64,000 nucleotides of DNA from the NCBI GenBank assembly GCA_902771155.1, contig CACXVS010000001.1, positions 1-64,000 of the forward strand, in the 5' to 3' direction. The stretch comes from an uncultured Prevotellaceae bacterium. Its GTDB lineage: Bacteria; Bacteroidota; Bacteroidia; Bacteroidales; Bacteroidaceae. The notes beneath the pieces were generated by a model, which was given only the letters and a program-made list of their open reading frames with translations, had not been told where the DNA came from and did no database searches. Both the position numbers and the translations under genes were made by a program. This document shows positions 19,616 to 27,683 of this stretch, piece after piece; the first letter of the stretch is position 1; each line of letters opens with the position of its first letter.

Positions 19616-21490
19616 TTATTTGGTATAGACCTTACTGAGGTCGGGACTCCAATACCAGAAGGTGGAGAGGATGGCATTCTCGCCCCACTCATTGAACAAC
19701 GGGTATGCCTTGTTGATGGGTGTCTTCTCCAACGGATACCTGAAGTTGTTGGGTATCATGATTCCGAAGGGATTCTCTCCGGCATGCGACAGATAGATGG
19801 TCTGATCCGTCGTGGCGTCGTAGATGTACGGCTGAGGTGCCGTCAGGAAGCTGTAATCCTCATCAACAGTCACGGTGAAGGTGTAGGGAGCGCATTTGTC
19901 GTCCGATGCCACCGTGTTGACAAACTCTCTGGGGTGCTTGCCCTCAAAGAGCGAATGTACCTCCTTCTGACTGAGTTCCTCGGTGATGTTATGGATATAG
20001 AGTTCGTCGTAGGCACCGCAGGCAATCACACTCCATACCACCGTGGTGGCATTCTCTCTGACACCTTTTATCACGACGTCGTTCATGTCGTAATCACCCT
20101 CCCAGGTATCCTCAAAGCAGTAGGTATAGGTGTTCTTGTTGAATACTGGCGGTGGGTTCGGTCCCTCGATACCACCTTCTACGTCCATGATGATGTCGTT
20201 GAAGTCTCTGTCGGTACCCGACTCCCAACACAGCAGCAGGTGCTTGTTGATGGTGAGCCATGCGGCACGAGGATCGGTGGCTTCGAATTTGGAGCTTTTG
20301 AAATTATAATCATTTGATTTGTTGATCTTATCATTGAGACGTCCGTCGCAATATACCTCGCCCTTCTTCTTGCCATCATCCCAGTCGGTATTGGCGCGCA
20401 CCATGAAACCGATCTTATAGCCGGGGGCGAATTTGAAGGTTCCCTTTGTGCCGATGCTGGGAGTGCCGTCGCCGTAGAATAACAGGGCAAACGAGCCATA
20501 TTTATTGACGGCATTGTCATCACCGTCTTTCTCGAAACACTGGTCTAGGGGGATTGCCTTGTATTTAGGCAGTGCCTTCAGGTAGGCTACCTTACCATCA
20601 TCGTCTAAATTAGCCAGGTCGCTGTCCTTAAAATAATAATAGTATAGTTCGGAATTATACACCTCATTACCATATAACACAGGATTGTCACACTTATAGA
20701 CGGGTGTCACAATGATGGGTTCGTCGCCAGTCGTGATGGGGTAGGAGTTCTCATTCACACAGCCACTATTCATCACCTTAGGCAGATTGTCGTAATCCCT
20801 TCCATTGGGGAAGTTGTCAAACACAAACTTGTTGAACAGAGTCAGGAATTCCGTAGAGTAGGGGTCTGACGTCATCTTGAGCCTCCCATAGTCGTCCTCG
20901 CTCAGGTTATAGAGCTTTTCGCCTTTGTTCCAATTGCGCTCCGATGCGTATGATTCCTTGATTTCACTGATCTTGAAGTCACCGATGGGTAGCACGTAGT
21001 TTGTGAAGAGCGTTCTCGTCCTGGCGTTTGTAATGACATCGTTGATAGAGGCTGTCTGACCATGAACCTTAGCTACGAGGTAGTCGTTTTCCTTGGTATA
21101 GAAGGCTACCCAGAGTCCGAGGTTGTCCTTGGGCGCGTCATAGTTCAGTGTGACAGAACTCTCACCATTCACGTTGGTTTCATTCAACACATAAATGGAA
21201 TTACGGGTAACGTACGAAGGACAATCTTCGTTAACCTCACTGACTTCAACCAGTAACTGGACCATGGTCACAGAACTGTTGACCTCGATAGTTACCTGAC
21301 CGTTTGTCGTCGAACACCAGTCCTGGTTAGGATCGAAGGTCGTACCGAATACTTTTTCTGCATTCTTTTGTGCTTCATTCTTGTTGTCGGTATTCTCTGG
21401 GTTGGGTACGGGCTCCTCGTAATAGTTGGTGTTTCTCGAGCAACCTGCGAATACCATTAGACACATGATAAATAATACAATCTTTTTCAT
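19616..21490 (-). CDS. LruC-domain lipoprotein
   Basis: 624 residues from MKKIVLF. Lipoprotein signal peptide with lipobox VFAGC (Cys17) and polar/acidic residues after it, consistent with export to the cell surface. A beta-rich N-terminal half (about 60-330) is followed by the LruC/DUF4842 region with its Asp-rich signatures DRDFNDIIMDV (about 427) and GDYDMNDVV (about 463), and the typical C-terminal block NNFRYP...INKAYPLFNEWG. LruC proteins are large secreted or surface proteins of Bacteroidetes and Leptospira; their biochemical role is not settled. It is divergent from two AraC-type regulators, which suggests it belongs to their regulon. Confidence 0.85.
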   Translation of the reverse strand: MKKIVLFIMCLMVFAGCSRNTNYYEEPVPNPENTDNKNEAQKNAEKVFGTTFDPNQDWCSTTNGQVTIEVNSSVTMVQLLVEVSEVNEDCPSYVTRNSIYVLNETNVNGESSVTLNYDAPKDNLGLWVAFYTKENDYLVAKVHGQTASINDVITNARTRTLFTNYVLPIGDFKISEIKESYASERNWNKGEKLYNLSEDDYGRLKMTSDPYSTEFLTLFNKFVFDNFPNGRDYDNLPKVMNSGCVNENSYPITTGDEPIIVTPVYKCDNPVLYGNEVYNSELYYYYFKDSDLANLDDDGKVAYLKALPKYKAIPLDQCFEKDGDDNAVNKYGSFALLFYGDGTPSIGTKGTFKFAPGYKIGFMVRANTDWDDGKKKGEVYCDGRLNDKINKSNDYNFKSSKFEATDPRAAWLTINKHLLLCWESGTDRDFNDIIMDVEGGIEGPNPPPVFNKNTYTYCFEDTWEGDYDMNDVVIKGVRENATTVVWSVIACGAYDELYIHNITEELSQKEVHSLFEGKHPREFVNTVASDDKCAPYTFTVTVDEDYSFLTAPQPYIYDATTDQTIYLSHAGENPFGIMIPNNFRYPLEKTPINKAYPLFNEWGENAILSTFWYWSPDLSKVYTK

Positions 21491-21525
21491 TTGGTTTTGT
21501 TTATGATACATTAATTTTCGTGGTG

Positions 21526-21533
21526 CAAAAGTA
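21526..21533 (-). promoter_or_regulatory. -7 element of the lruC promoter
   Basis: TACTTTTG on the minus strand, 35 bp before the lruC ATG. No consensus -33 box; GTGTG repeats take its place, as expected for an activator- or repressor-controlled promoter. Confidence 0.55.
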
Positions 21534-21550
21534 GTAAAAGATGCGTTTTT

Positions 21551-21623
21551 AAAGTGTGTAAATCACAACAATAGTGTGGATTTTTTTATAATCGGGTGTG
21601 GATTTTTGCGGTAAAATACACAC
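21551..21623. repeat. GTGTG array between lruC and the AraC regulators
   Basis: GTGTG at 21554, 21574 and 21596 in the same direction (20 and 22 bp apart) and inverted CACAC at 21619-21623. The second and third copies are part of an exact 12-bp repeat GTGTGGATTTTT (21574-21585 and 21596-21607). Spacing of about two helical turns is typical of direct-repeat operators bound by AraC-family proteins. Confidence 0.75.
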
Positions 21624-21641
21624 TAATTCGCAGAAAATTTG

Positions 21642-21649
21642 TAATTTTG
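21642..21649 (+). promoter_or_regulatory. -7 element of the AraC-type regulator promoter
   Basis: TAATTTTG, 19 bp before the ATG at 21669. No -33 consensus; the GTGTG array lies immediately upstream. Confidence 0.5.
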
Positions 21650-21668
21650 CAGCGCATATTTTGAGACG

Positions 21669-22784
21669 ATGAAAGAGATGCAGTTTGTGGCCTTGGTGCT
21701 GATGACGCTGCTGACGATGAAACTATTGGTGTTGCCCCGTCAGGCCGCCAGTAATCCGTCCATCAGCAAGTCCCGTTGGCTGTTGGCGGGAGGCACGGCA
21801 CTACTTGGCGTACAGTTCCTCTTGCAGTACCGTTTAGGTCTGCGGGCACTGGGCGTCACTCAGGCTGTATTGCTGAATCTTACGCTTTTTATCCCCTGCA
21901 CCTATTTGTTCGCATTAGCCGTTCTCCATCTCCAACGCCAGGAGCATATCTGGTTCTGGGATAAGTTTGTCGGACTGCTGGCTTGGGTTGTGGTGCTGAT
22001 CCTCTTGGGCGCAGCTGCTGCCATCGATGGACAGCCTTTGTTAAGCGATACATCTCAGTTGCGTCATGCCGAGCTTGTTTCATCGGGCATATATCTGGTC
22101 ATGCAGGCATATTACACCTGGCGTCATCTGACGAATCTCAGGGCCATGCGCTCTGCACTGGCTAATTACTATGACCTCGATACAGACGGTCTGCTTCGCT
22201 GGATGCAATTCAGTATTTTCATCTTGGTCATCTTGGCCATGATGGTACCCCTGCTGATCTTTGCGCCCGACTACGTGCTGACCTTATTTGGTGTGATGTG
22301 TTTTGTCGGTATCTTCTATCTTGTTGACAGTTTCTGCCTATATGTTGTCAGTTCAGCGCCTCAGAAAGTGATGGAGGCCGAACAGAATGAGGACGAGTCG
22401 GAGCGTGAGGATCAGGAGAATAATTATATGGTTTCTAACGAAGCCCTTCAGCGTGTAGAAAAGGCGGTGGAGCAGTGGATAGCCTCTGGCGGTCATCTCA
22501 AGAACGGTCTCAAGTTGCCCAATGCTGCCGAGGAGATGCATATCCCGCGCTATCTGTTGTCGGTATGGCTCAAGCAGTCGGGGCATCATTACAGCGAATG
22601 GCTCACCCAGTTGCGTATCGACGAGGCCAAGCGCGTTCTTCGTGAGCATCCCGAATGGAGCAACGAGGCTGTCGCCCAGCATTGTGGCTTCAGCGACCGC
22701 AGCTATTTCCAGAAGAAGTTTAAAGAGGCAACGGGTCTTACGCCTACCCAGTTCCTAGGATCAATAATGAATAACGTATCATGA
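21669..22784 (+). CDS. AraC-family regulator with seven-helix membrane domain
   Basis: 371 residues. Seven predicted TM helices (about 5-22, 36-53, 64-88, 100-117, 134-150, 178-198, 203-227), an acidic linker (235-252), and a C-terminal AraC/XylS double HTH (about 279-363). The second HTH shows EAVAQHCGFSDRSYFQKKFKEATGLTPTQF in two adjoining blocks typical of the family. It probably senses a signal in or across the inner membrane and acts on nearby promoters. Its stop overlaps the next start by 4 bp (ATGA), so the two regulators are translationally coupled. The divergent lruC and the downstream pilus-like operon are the likely targets (inference). Confidence 0.85.
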   Translation: MKEMQFVALVLMTLLTMKLLVLPRQAASNPSISKSRWLLAGGTALLGVQFLLQYRLGLRALGVTQAVLLNLTLFIPCTYLFALAVLHLQRQEHIWFWDKFVGLLAWVVVLILLGAAAAIDGQPLLSDTSQLRHAELVSSGIYLVMQAYYTWRHLTNLRAMRSALANYYDLDTDGLLRWMQFSIFILVILAMMVPLLIFAPDYVLTLFGVMCFVGIFYLVDSFCLYVVSSAPQKVMEAEQNEDESEREDQENNYMVSNEALQRVEKAVEQWIASGGHLKNGLKLPNAAEEMHIPRYLLSVWLKQSGHHYSEWLTQLRIDEAKRVLREHPEWSNEAVAQHCGFSDRSYFQKKFKEATGLTPTQFLGSIMNNVS

Positions 22785-24493
22785 TGAAGAAGCACTTTTT
22801 GATGGCTTGTTTACTCGTCGTGTCGCTCAGTATCGACGCGCAGATGTCATTGCCCGATTCCCTGTTGTCAGTCAGAAAGGCATTTACATATTTCTTTGTC
22901 AGCCCTGATACTGCCCAGGCCATACTAAATACAGTTCGTGAGCGACAACTGGAGTCCGAGAGTCTCATCGACTATGCCGAGGGCGATCTTAATTTCCATG
23001 GACGCCAATATCTGAAGGCGTTGCCCTTCTACGAGCGGGTCAAAAACAATCCGTCAATCCGCGATAGTAGTTTCGTGCAGATGATTGTGTTGAAACGCTT
23101 GATGGAATGTCATGACGCGTTGTACAACGAAGATCAAATGATAGAGAGTGTCGTACAGTTAAGAAGGAAGGCACAGACTAATGGCGATAAAGCCTTCGAG
23201 GCCATGACCTACTTCATCAGTGGCAAATGGCATCATCATCATGGTCAGAAAGAGACGGGCTATAGCGCTTGCCTTGAGGCTGTCGAGAATATGAAATCTT
23301 CTGATTATCCCTTTAAACATGTCGAACTGTGTGGCTATTATGGGGAACTCATGAAGATGTATGCGGCCGATGGGCGTTTCGATGATGCCATGCGCATGTC
23401 AAAGCTACAAGAGACCGAGGCTCTCCAGCCTTCACCGGCACTCATCAGGAATTCTAAGGATCGCGGTTTGCGTGCCGTTTATGCCCTCAGGGCCAGTGTG
23501 CTTGCTAGGGCAGGGCGCATGGTTGAGGCCAATAGGGCCTATGCCATCTGGCAGCAGACCAAGACTGCCAATGCCATCGATGATATGAACATCTACGACT
23601 ACCTGCAGCTGAGTGGTCATCTCGACGAGGCTCTGGCCACGATTTCCGCCTATCGCCACTTTCTTCAGGAGCGCGGCGACACCCTGTCTTATCGCATGTT
23701 TTCTGCCTATAACAAAGAGGCCCTGTTGCTGATTGAAATGGGCGATTACGAACAGTCTGCAAGTTGTGGCCGTAAGGCTGGTGATATAGCCCAAAAACTC
23801 TATATCTCCACTTCCAGCGTTCAGATGCAGACCACATATGAGCTGCTTGAAGAGCAGGCGGCATCTCACCGTAAGACGTTGTGGCTCAGTCTTCTTACTG
23901 TTATCATTATAGTGGTGGTTTTGATGTCGCTTGTTATTCTTTATTATGTTCGCTATATCCGTCGTCGTAATGAGGAATTACACCATATACTCAACAGTCT
24001 TGATGCTTATCGCCGGGCAGTGATGAATGGTGCCTCACCCACATCGCCCGAGATTGTGACTGCTATCGAAGAACTGCGTGCAGCCCAACTTCCTGAGGAC
24101 TTACAACCTGACGATGATGAAGGTCCTGACGATGAGGATCGTCGCCTCTTTGTAGAAATGGACACACAGGTCACACGCGAGCGCCTTTTCCTCAAGCCAG
24201 GACTGGGTCGCGACGATCTTATGCGCCTCATCGGCGTCGATAAGAACCGTTTTGGCAAGATGATGAGCAAGTATGCCAATGCCTCCAACACCTCTGTATA
24301 TATTAACACCAAGCGCGTGGAGTATGGTGCCAAATTATTGCTCGAACATCCTGAATACACCGTCTCTACCGTAGCCTCTGAGTGTGGCATGAGCAACACT
24401 GTTACCTTCAATCGCATCTTTAAGGAAACGTATAATATGACGCCCTCGGAGTATCGTGAGAAGATGAAGAATGTATTTTTGCCAAAGAATTAG
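22781..24493 (+). CDS. Periplasmic-sensor AraC-family regulator (signal peptide, helical repeats, TM, HTH)
   Basis: 570 residues. N-terminal signal peptide (to about ADAQ-like SIDAQ, residue 21), then about 340 residues of helical, TPR-like repeats expected in the periplasm, one TM at about 365-388, a cytoplasmic basic/coiled segment (RRRNEELHHILNSL), an acidic linker, and a C-terminal AraC-type HTH (about 470-562, ending in VASECGMSNTVTFNRIFK and MTPSEYREK). This layout is common in Bacteroidales one-component sensors. It probably responds to an envelope signal and partners with the regulator it overlaps. Confidence 0.85.
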   Translation: MMKKHFLMACLLVVSLSIDAQMSLPDSLLSVRKAFTYFFVSPDTAQAILNTVRERQLESESLIDYAEGDLNFHGRQYLKALPFYERVKNNPSIRDSSFVQMIVLKRLMECHDALYNEDQMIESVVQLRRKAQTNGDKAFEAMTYFISGKWHHHHGQKETGYSACLEAVENMKSSDYPFKHVELCGYYGELMKMYAADGRFDDAMRMSKLQETEALQPSPALIRNSKDRGLRAVYALRASVLARAGRMVEANRAYAIWQQTKTANAIDDMNIYDYLQLSGHLDEALATISAYRHFLQERGDTLSYRMFSAYNKEALLLIEMGDYEQSASCGRKAGDIAQKLYISTSSVQMQTTYELLEEQAASHRKTLWLSLLTVIIIVVVLMSLVILYYVRYIRRRNEELHHILNSLDAYRRAVMNGASPTSPEIVTAIEELRAAQLPEDLQPDDDEGPDDEDRRLFVEMDTQVTRERLFLKPGLGRDDLMRLIGVDKNRFGKMMSKYANASNTSVYINTKRVEYGAKLLLEHPEYTVSTVASECGMSNTVTFNRIFKETYNMTPSEYREKMKNVFLPKN

Positions 24494-24538
24494 GTTTTGG
24501 CAAATTAATTATCCCTATTCAAAGAGCTGTTGTTTTCG

Positions 24539-24723
24539 GACAAATTGTGTCATTCGGCCACTTTATAACTGTCTGATTATAAAGTGTCTTGACAAATTGT
24601 TGTGTTTCTATAAGGACATATTGTTTCTTCGAACCATTACTGGATTCTATTAATTATGTCAAGTAATATTTCTGAATTTAAGTCTTTTTTACGATTTTGC
24701 AAACATGTAAAATGACAAAATGT
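24539..24723. repeat. Four GACAAATTGT-like elements
   Basis: Exact GACAAATTGT at 24539-24548 and 24591-24600, GACATATTGT at 24615-24624, and GACAAAATGT at 24714-24723. The core ACAAATTGT has dyad symmetry. They sit upstream of a promoter that lacks a -33 box, so they are candidate activator sites. Confidence 0.65.
24559..24586. repeat. Perfect 10-bp inverted repeat with 8-bp spacer
   Basis: CACTTTATAA and TTATAAAGTG. It could be an operator or the hairpin ending the regulator transcript; no clear T-run follows, so a terminator is less likely. Confidence 0.7.
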
Positions 24724-24789
24724 TGCATTAAAAAGACTGATTGTAATTATTTTTTTTGTTCACGCGATATTAATATAGAAGAAAAGCAG

Positions 24790-24797
24790 TAAATTTG
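24790..24797 (+). promoter_or_regulatory. -7 element of the 37-kb pilus-like operon
   Basis: TAAATTTG, 23 bp before the DUF3575-like start codon. No TTTG near -33. This would be the only promoter I can see for the eleven genes that follow. Confidence 0.55.
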
Positions 24798-24820
24798 CAC
24801 TTATAAAATAAGTTAAAACA

Positions 24821-25411
24821 ATGAATTTGGTCAAGAATATATTTGTTTTCGTCGTGATGCTTATCTCCTTGATGAGTAGTCAGAGAGTAGCGGCCCAGAA
24901 AGTAGCCCTGCGTAATAATCTGCTCTACGATGCCACGCTGACGCCCAACCTTGGAGCCGATATACGTCTCGATTCTATATGGACGGTTGGTGCCATCGTT
25001 GGACTGAATGCCTGGGATATCGACAAGGATAAGAACAAGAAGTGGCGCCACTTGCTCATCGAACCTAATGTGCGTCGTTGGCTCAATCGCTCGCCCTTTA
25101 ATAAAAGTTACCTTGAAGGCGATCTCATCTACAGTCACTTCAATGTCGGTAACACCACGATACCCTTCTCCCTTTACGATGCCGTCAAGGAGAAACGATT
25201 ACAAGGCGACCTATTCGCTTTAGGGGGCAAATTTGGCTATTCATGGATCCTCGCCCGTACCTGGCGAGTAGAAGCCGAGGCAGGACTGGCCATCGGCTAT
25301 GCCTGGTTTAAGGAGTACGACTGTCCCACCTGTGGCACCTATTTGGGTGAGGGCGACCGCATCTTCCTCCTTCCTCAATTAGGAATTAATGTCGTGTATA
25401 TCATCAACTGA
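24821..25411 (+). CDS. DUF3575-like outer-membrane beta-barrel protein
   Basis: 196 residues. Sec signal peptide ending near VAAQ (residue 26). The mature part alternates hydrophobic strands (VALRNNLLYDATLTPNLG, FALGGKFGYSWIL, AEAGLAIGYAWF) and ends in a strand, as in small outer-membrane barrels. A CPTC pair near residue 168 may form a disulfide. The opening VALRNNLLYDA and the pattern fit the DUF3575 family, often found beside Bacteroidales fimbrillin genes. First gene of the operon; 19 bp to the next. Confidence 0.8.
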   Translation: MNLVKNIFVFVVMLISLMSSQRVAAQKVALRNNLLYDATLTPNLGADIRLDSIWTVGAIVGLNAWDIDKDKNKKWRHLLIEPNVRRWLNRSPFNKSYLEGDLIYSHFNVGNTTIPFSLYDAVKEKRLQGDLFALGGKFGYSWILARTWRVEAEAGLAIGYAWFKEYDCPTCGTYLGEGDRIFLLPQLGINVVYIIN

Positions 25412-25430
25412 AAATAATAACTAAAAAAAT

Positions 25431-27677
25431 ATGAAGATTATGAAGAAGAATTCAATCTATGCCTTGATGAGTGCAATAGCACTGACAGGCACCATCGGTT
25501 TCTCCAGTTGTTCCTCAACAGAAGACCAGGCAGAAGTGAATCCAGGTTACAATTCAGAAACGAACGAGGTTCCGGTTAATTTTGTATTCAATGTTTCTAC
25601 TGGTAACACACCCGCTTCCACTCGAATGAGTCAGGCTAATGTTCAGGCTACATCCAGCGATGTTTTCCGTGGTATGGAAGAGACATCTTTGATGTCTTTC
25701 AAATTGAATGCTGATGATAAGCATGTCGCTTCACCTCAAACAGCTGACAAGTTGTATGGTCTTGGTTCCATATTGGGGAATAATGACATAGGTCCTGATT
25801 CCAAAGAAAAATCGCATCGAATTTTGGAATTATCCGTGCCTGTAGGAACAAACGCACTGGTGTTCTATGGTAAAGCAAAAAAAGATCTTAATAGTGATGA
25901 TACTCAAGGTAAAATTTCTAGCAATTTGAGTTCAAATTTAAGCGATATTTCCTTTTCTCTCTGCCCTCGTATCCCAGATGGGGTGAGTACGTCAGAATAT
26001 AATACAACAACGTTCACTAATTATCAAAATATACTTCTTGCAATCATTAATACTGTTGTACAGTCTTCCTTTTCTGGTACTATTCAAGATAGTGGGATAA
26101 CCATAGATGATGCCATTACTTGGGAAATGTATGGCACTGCAAAAGATGCTCAAAATAATAAAATCTTAAAAGAAAAGAAATCAACAGGAAGTATTAGTGA
26201 TGGTGATGATGATCCATTCAACCATAATCACCTAATTTGCGGTTTGGGCGAGATTCTATCTAGTGCATTTGTTAATTTTAATAAATTCTACGATACGGCA
26301 ACTACAACTGATCTTCGTGCAGGTTCGGGTACTGCTGTACAAAAAATGTTAGTTGACCTTTATACTGTCGTTAATGCTGTTGCAAAAGCAATACCAACCA
26401 ATGATGAAGAAGCTGTGGCACAGGCGGTTGGTAAGAAAATCCGTACTAACTTAGAGAAAGCATTAGCATCAGGTGGTGGTAAGTTCCTGAATATTTCAGA
26501 AATAAAGGATAATGAACATCTGAATTTATCATTTGGAATACCTACAGGGAACAATGATTTGACAAAATTCCCTTCCGTGTTTGGCGTTCCTGAAGGTACT
26601 GCGGTTTTACAATATGATCTTGCAACAAACACATATTCATATCGTACTACTATACCAACATACAATATGGGTGGTGGTGACAGTTTTGATCTAAGTAGGT
26701 ATATGTATCCTGCAGAACTCTGTTACTTTGGAAACAGTCCTATTCGTAAATCAGCTGTTGAGGTTAATGCCGAGAATTGGCCCGAAGGTACAACCGCATG
26801 GGATAAAGAAGAGTCGTGGACAAACTGGACTACTGGGCATGTAGAATCTTCTACTCGTGAGGTTGCCATGAGATATAATATCAATTATGGAACATCGCTT
26901 CTGAAAACCCAGGTGAAATATGGGGCTGCAACTTTACAAGATAATAAACATGCTATTCAGCTAGAACGAACAGGTTCTGAAGAGGAGAATCAAACATTTG
27001 ATGTCCATACTGAGGCTTCAACAAAACCCTTTACCCTGACTGGTGTTATAATTGGTGGTCAGAATCCAACAGTGGGATGGAACTATTTAGCTAAGTCAGG
27101 AACAGCCAATACCATGATTTATGATCGTGATTTAAAAGAGGCTCAATCGGCAATACCCTTTTATACTGCCGGTGGATCCAAAACAGATCCCGTTTACACC
27201 CTTGTATGGGATAATTGGGATAGCAGTAAAGATGGCAAGGATCAGTATCCTATCTATGTTGCGCTTGAGTTTAAAAATAATTCTGGCAGATCCTTCTGGG
27301 GAGAAACTAATTTGATTCCCGATGGAGGCACGTTCTATATTGCTGGTAAACTGGATCCAGATTATGCAAGTGAATCAACTTTGAATTCGTTGAGTAAGAC
27401 GGCAGTTGAATACAAAGCAGATAAATCTTTGGGTATTACATGGCCGACGAAATATGCTTTGCCCCCTTACGATGCAAATGGTAATACTAAGCAGCAACGT
27501 CGTGTGTTTATCCAGGACTATATGACTGAGGCCGTTTTCGTTATTGGCGAAACATCTCTGCAGAAGGCAATGATTGCTGTTCCTGATTTGCGCGCATCAC
27601 AGCTGTCTCTCGGCCTTTCTGTGGAGTTGGAATGGCAGACAGGTCTGAAATTTGATAACGTTGTTCTTGGAGAATAA
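25431..27677 (+). CDS. Large pilin-like lipoprotein A (paralogue of B, C and D)
   Basis: 748 residues. Lipoprotein signal with Cys27 (FSSCSSTED). STRMSQ (Arg65) followed by DVFRGMEE defines the family N-terminus. Other marks shared with B-D: MYPAELCYFGNSPI, FTLTGVIIGGQ, GGTFYIAGKLDPD, and the ending VPDLRASQLSLGLSVELEWQ. The Arg fits the position where type V pilin precursors are cut. The DNA is clearly more AT-rich than its neighbours and the protein is longer, with Asn/Ser/Lys-rich inserts. A second in-frame ATG lies at 25440. Probably a surface pilus subunit; a tip or stalk role cannot be told. Confidence 0.72.
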   Translation: MKIMKKNSIYALMSAIALTGTIGFSSCSSTEDQAEVNPGYNSETNEVPVNFVFNVSTGNTPASTRMSQANVQATSSDVFRGMEETSLMSFKLNADDKHVASPQTADKLYGLGSILGNNDIGPDSKEKSHRILELSVPVGTNALVFYGKAKKDLNSDDTQGKISSNLSSNLSDISFSLCPRIPDGVSTSEYNTTTFTNYQNILLAIINTVVQSSFSGTIQDSGITIDDAITWEMYGTAKDAQNNKILKEKKSTGSISDGDDDPFNHNHLICGLGEILSSAFVNFNKFYDTATTTDLRAGSGTAVQKMLVDLYTVVNAVAKAIPTNDEEAVAQAVGKKIRTNLEKALASGGGKFLNISEIKDNEHLNLSFGIPTGNNDLTKFPSVFGVPEGTAVLQYDLATNTYSYRTTIPTYNMGGGDSFDLSRYMYPAELCYFGNSPIRKSAVEVNAENWPEGTTAWDKEESWTNWTTGHVESSTREVAMRYNINYGTSLLKTQVKYGAATLQDNKHAIQLERTGSEEENQTFDVHTEASTKPFTLTGVIIGGQNPTVGWNYLAKSGTANTMIYDRDLKEAQSAIPFYTAGGSKTDPVYTLVWDNWDSSKDGKDQYPIYVALEFKNNSGRSFWGETNLIPDGGTFYIAGKLDPDYASESTLNSLSKTAVEYKADKSLGITWPTKYALPPYDANGNTKQQRRVFIQDYMTEAVFVIGETSLQKAMIAVPDLRASQLSLGLSVELEWQTGLKFDNVVLGE

Positions 27678-27683
27678 AACAAT

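Larger units (their letters stand above)
24494..24820 (+). other. Regulatory leader of the pilus-like operon
   Basis: 327 bp without a gene. It holds four copies of a GACAAATTGT-like element, a perfect 10-bp inverted repeat (24559-24568 with 24577-24586), a second imperfect inverted repeat (TGCAAACAT 24698-24706 with ATGTTGCA 24720-24727) and a -7 element at 24790. The region is much more AT-rich than the flanking genes. Confidence 0.7.

Noticed and set aside
24481..24501. GCCAAA/TTTGGC hairpin at the stop of the second AraC regulator as a terminator
   Set aside because: Only six base pairs, it spans the stop codon and no T-run follows.
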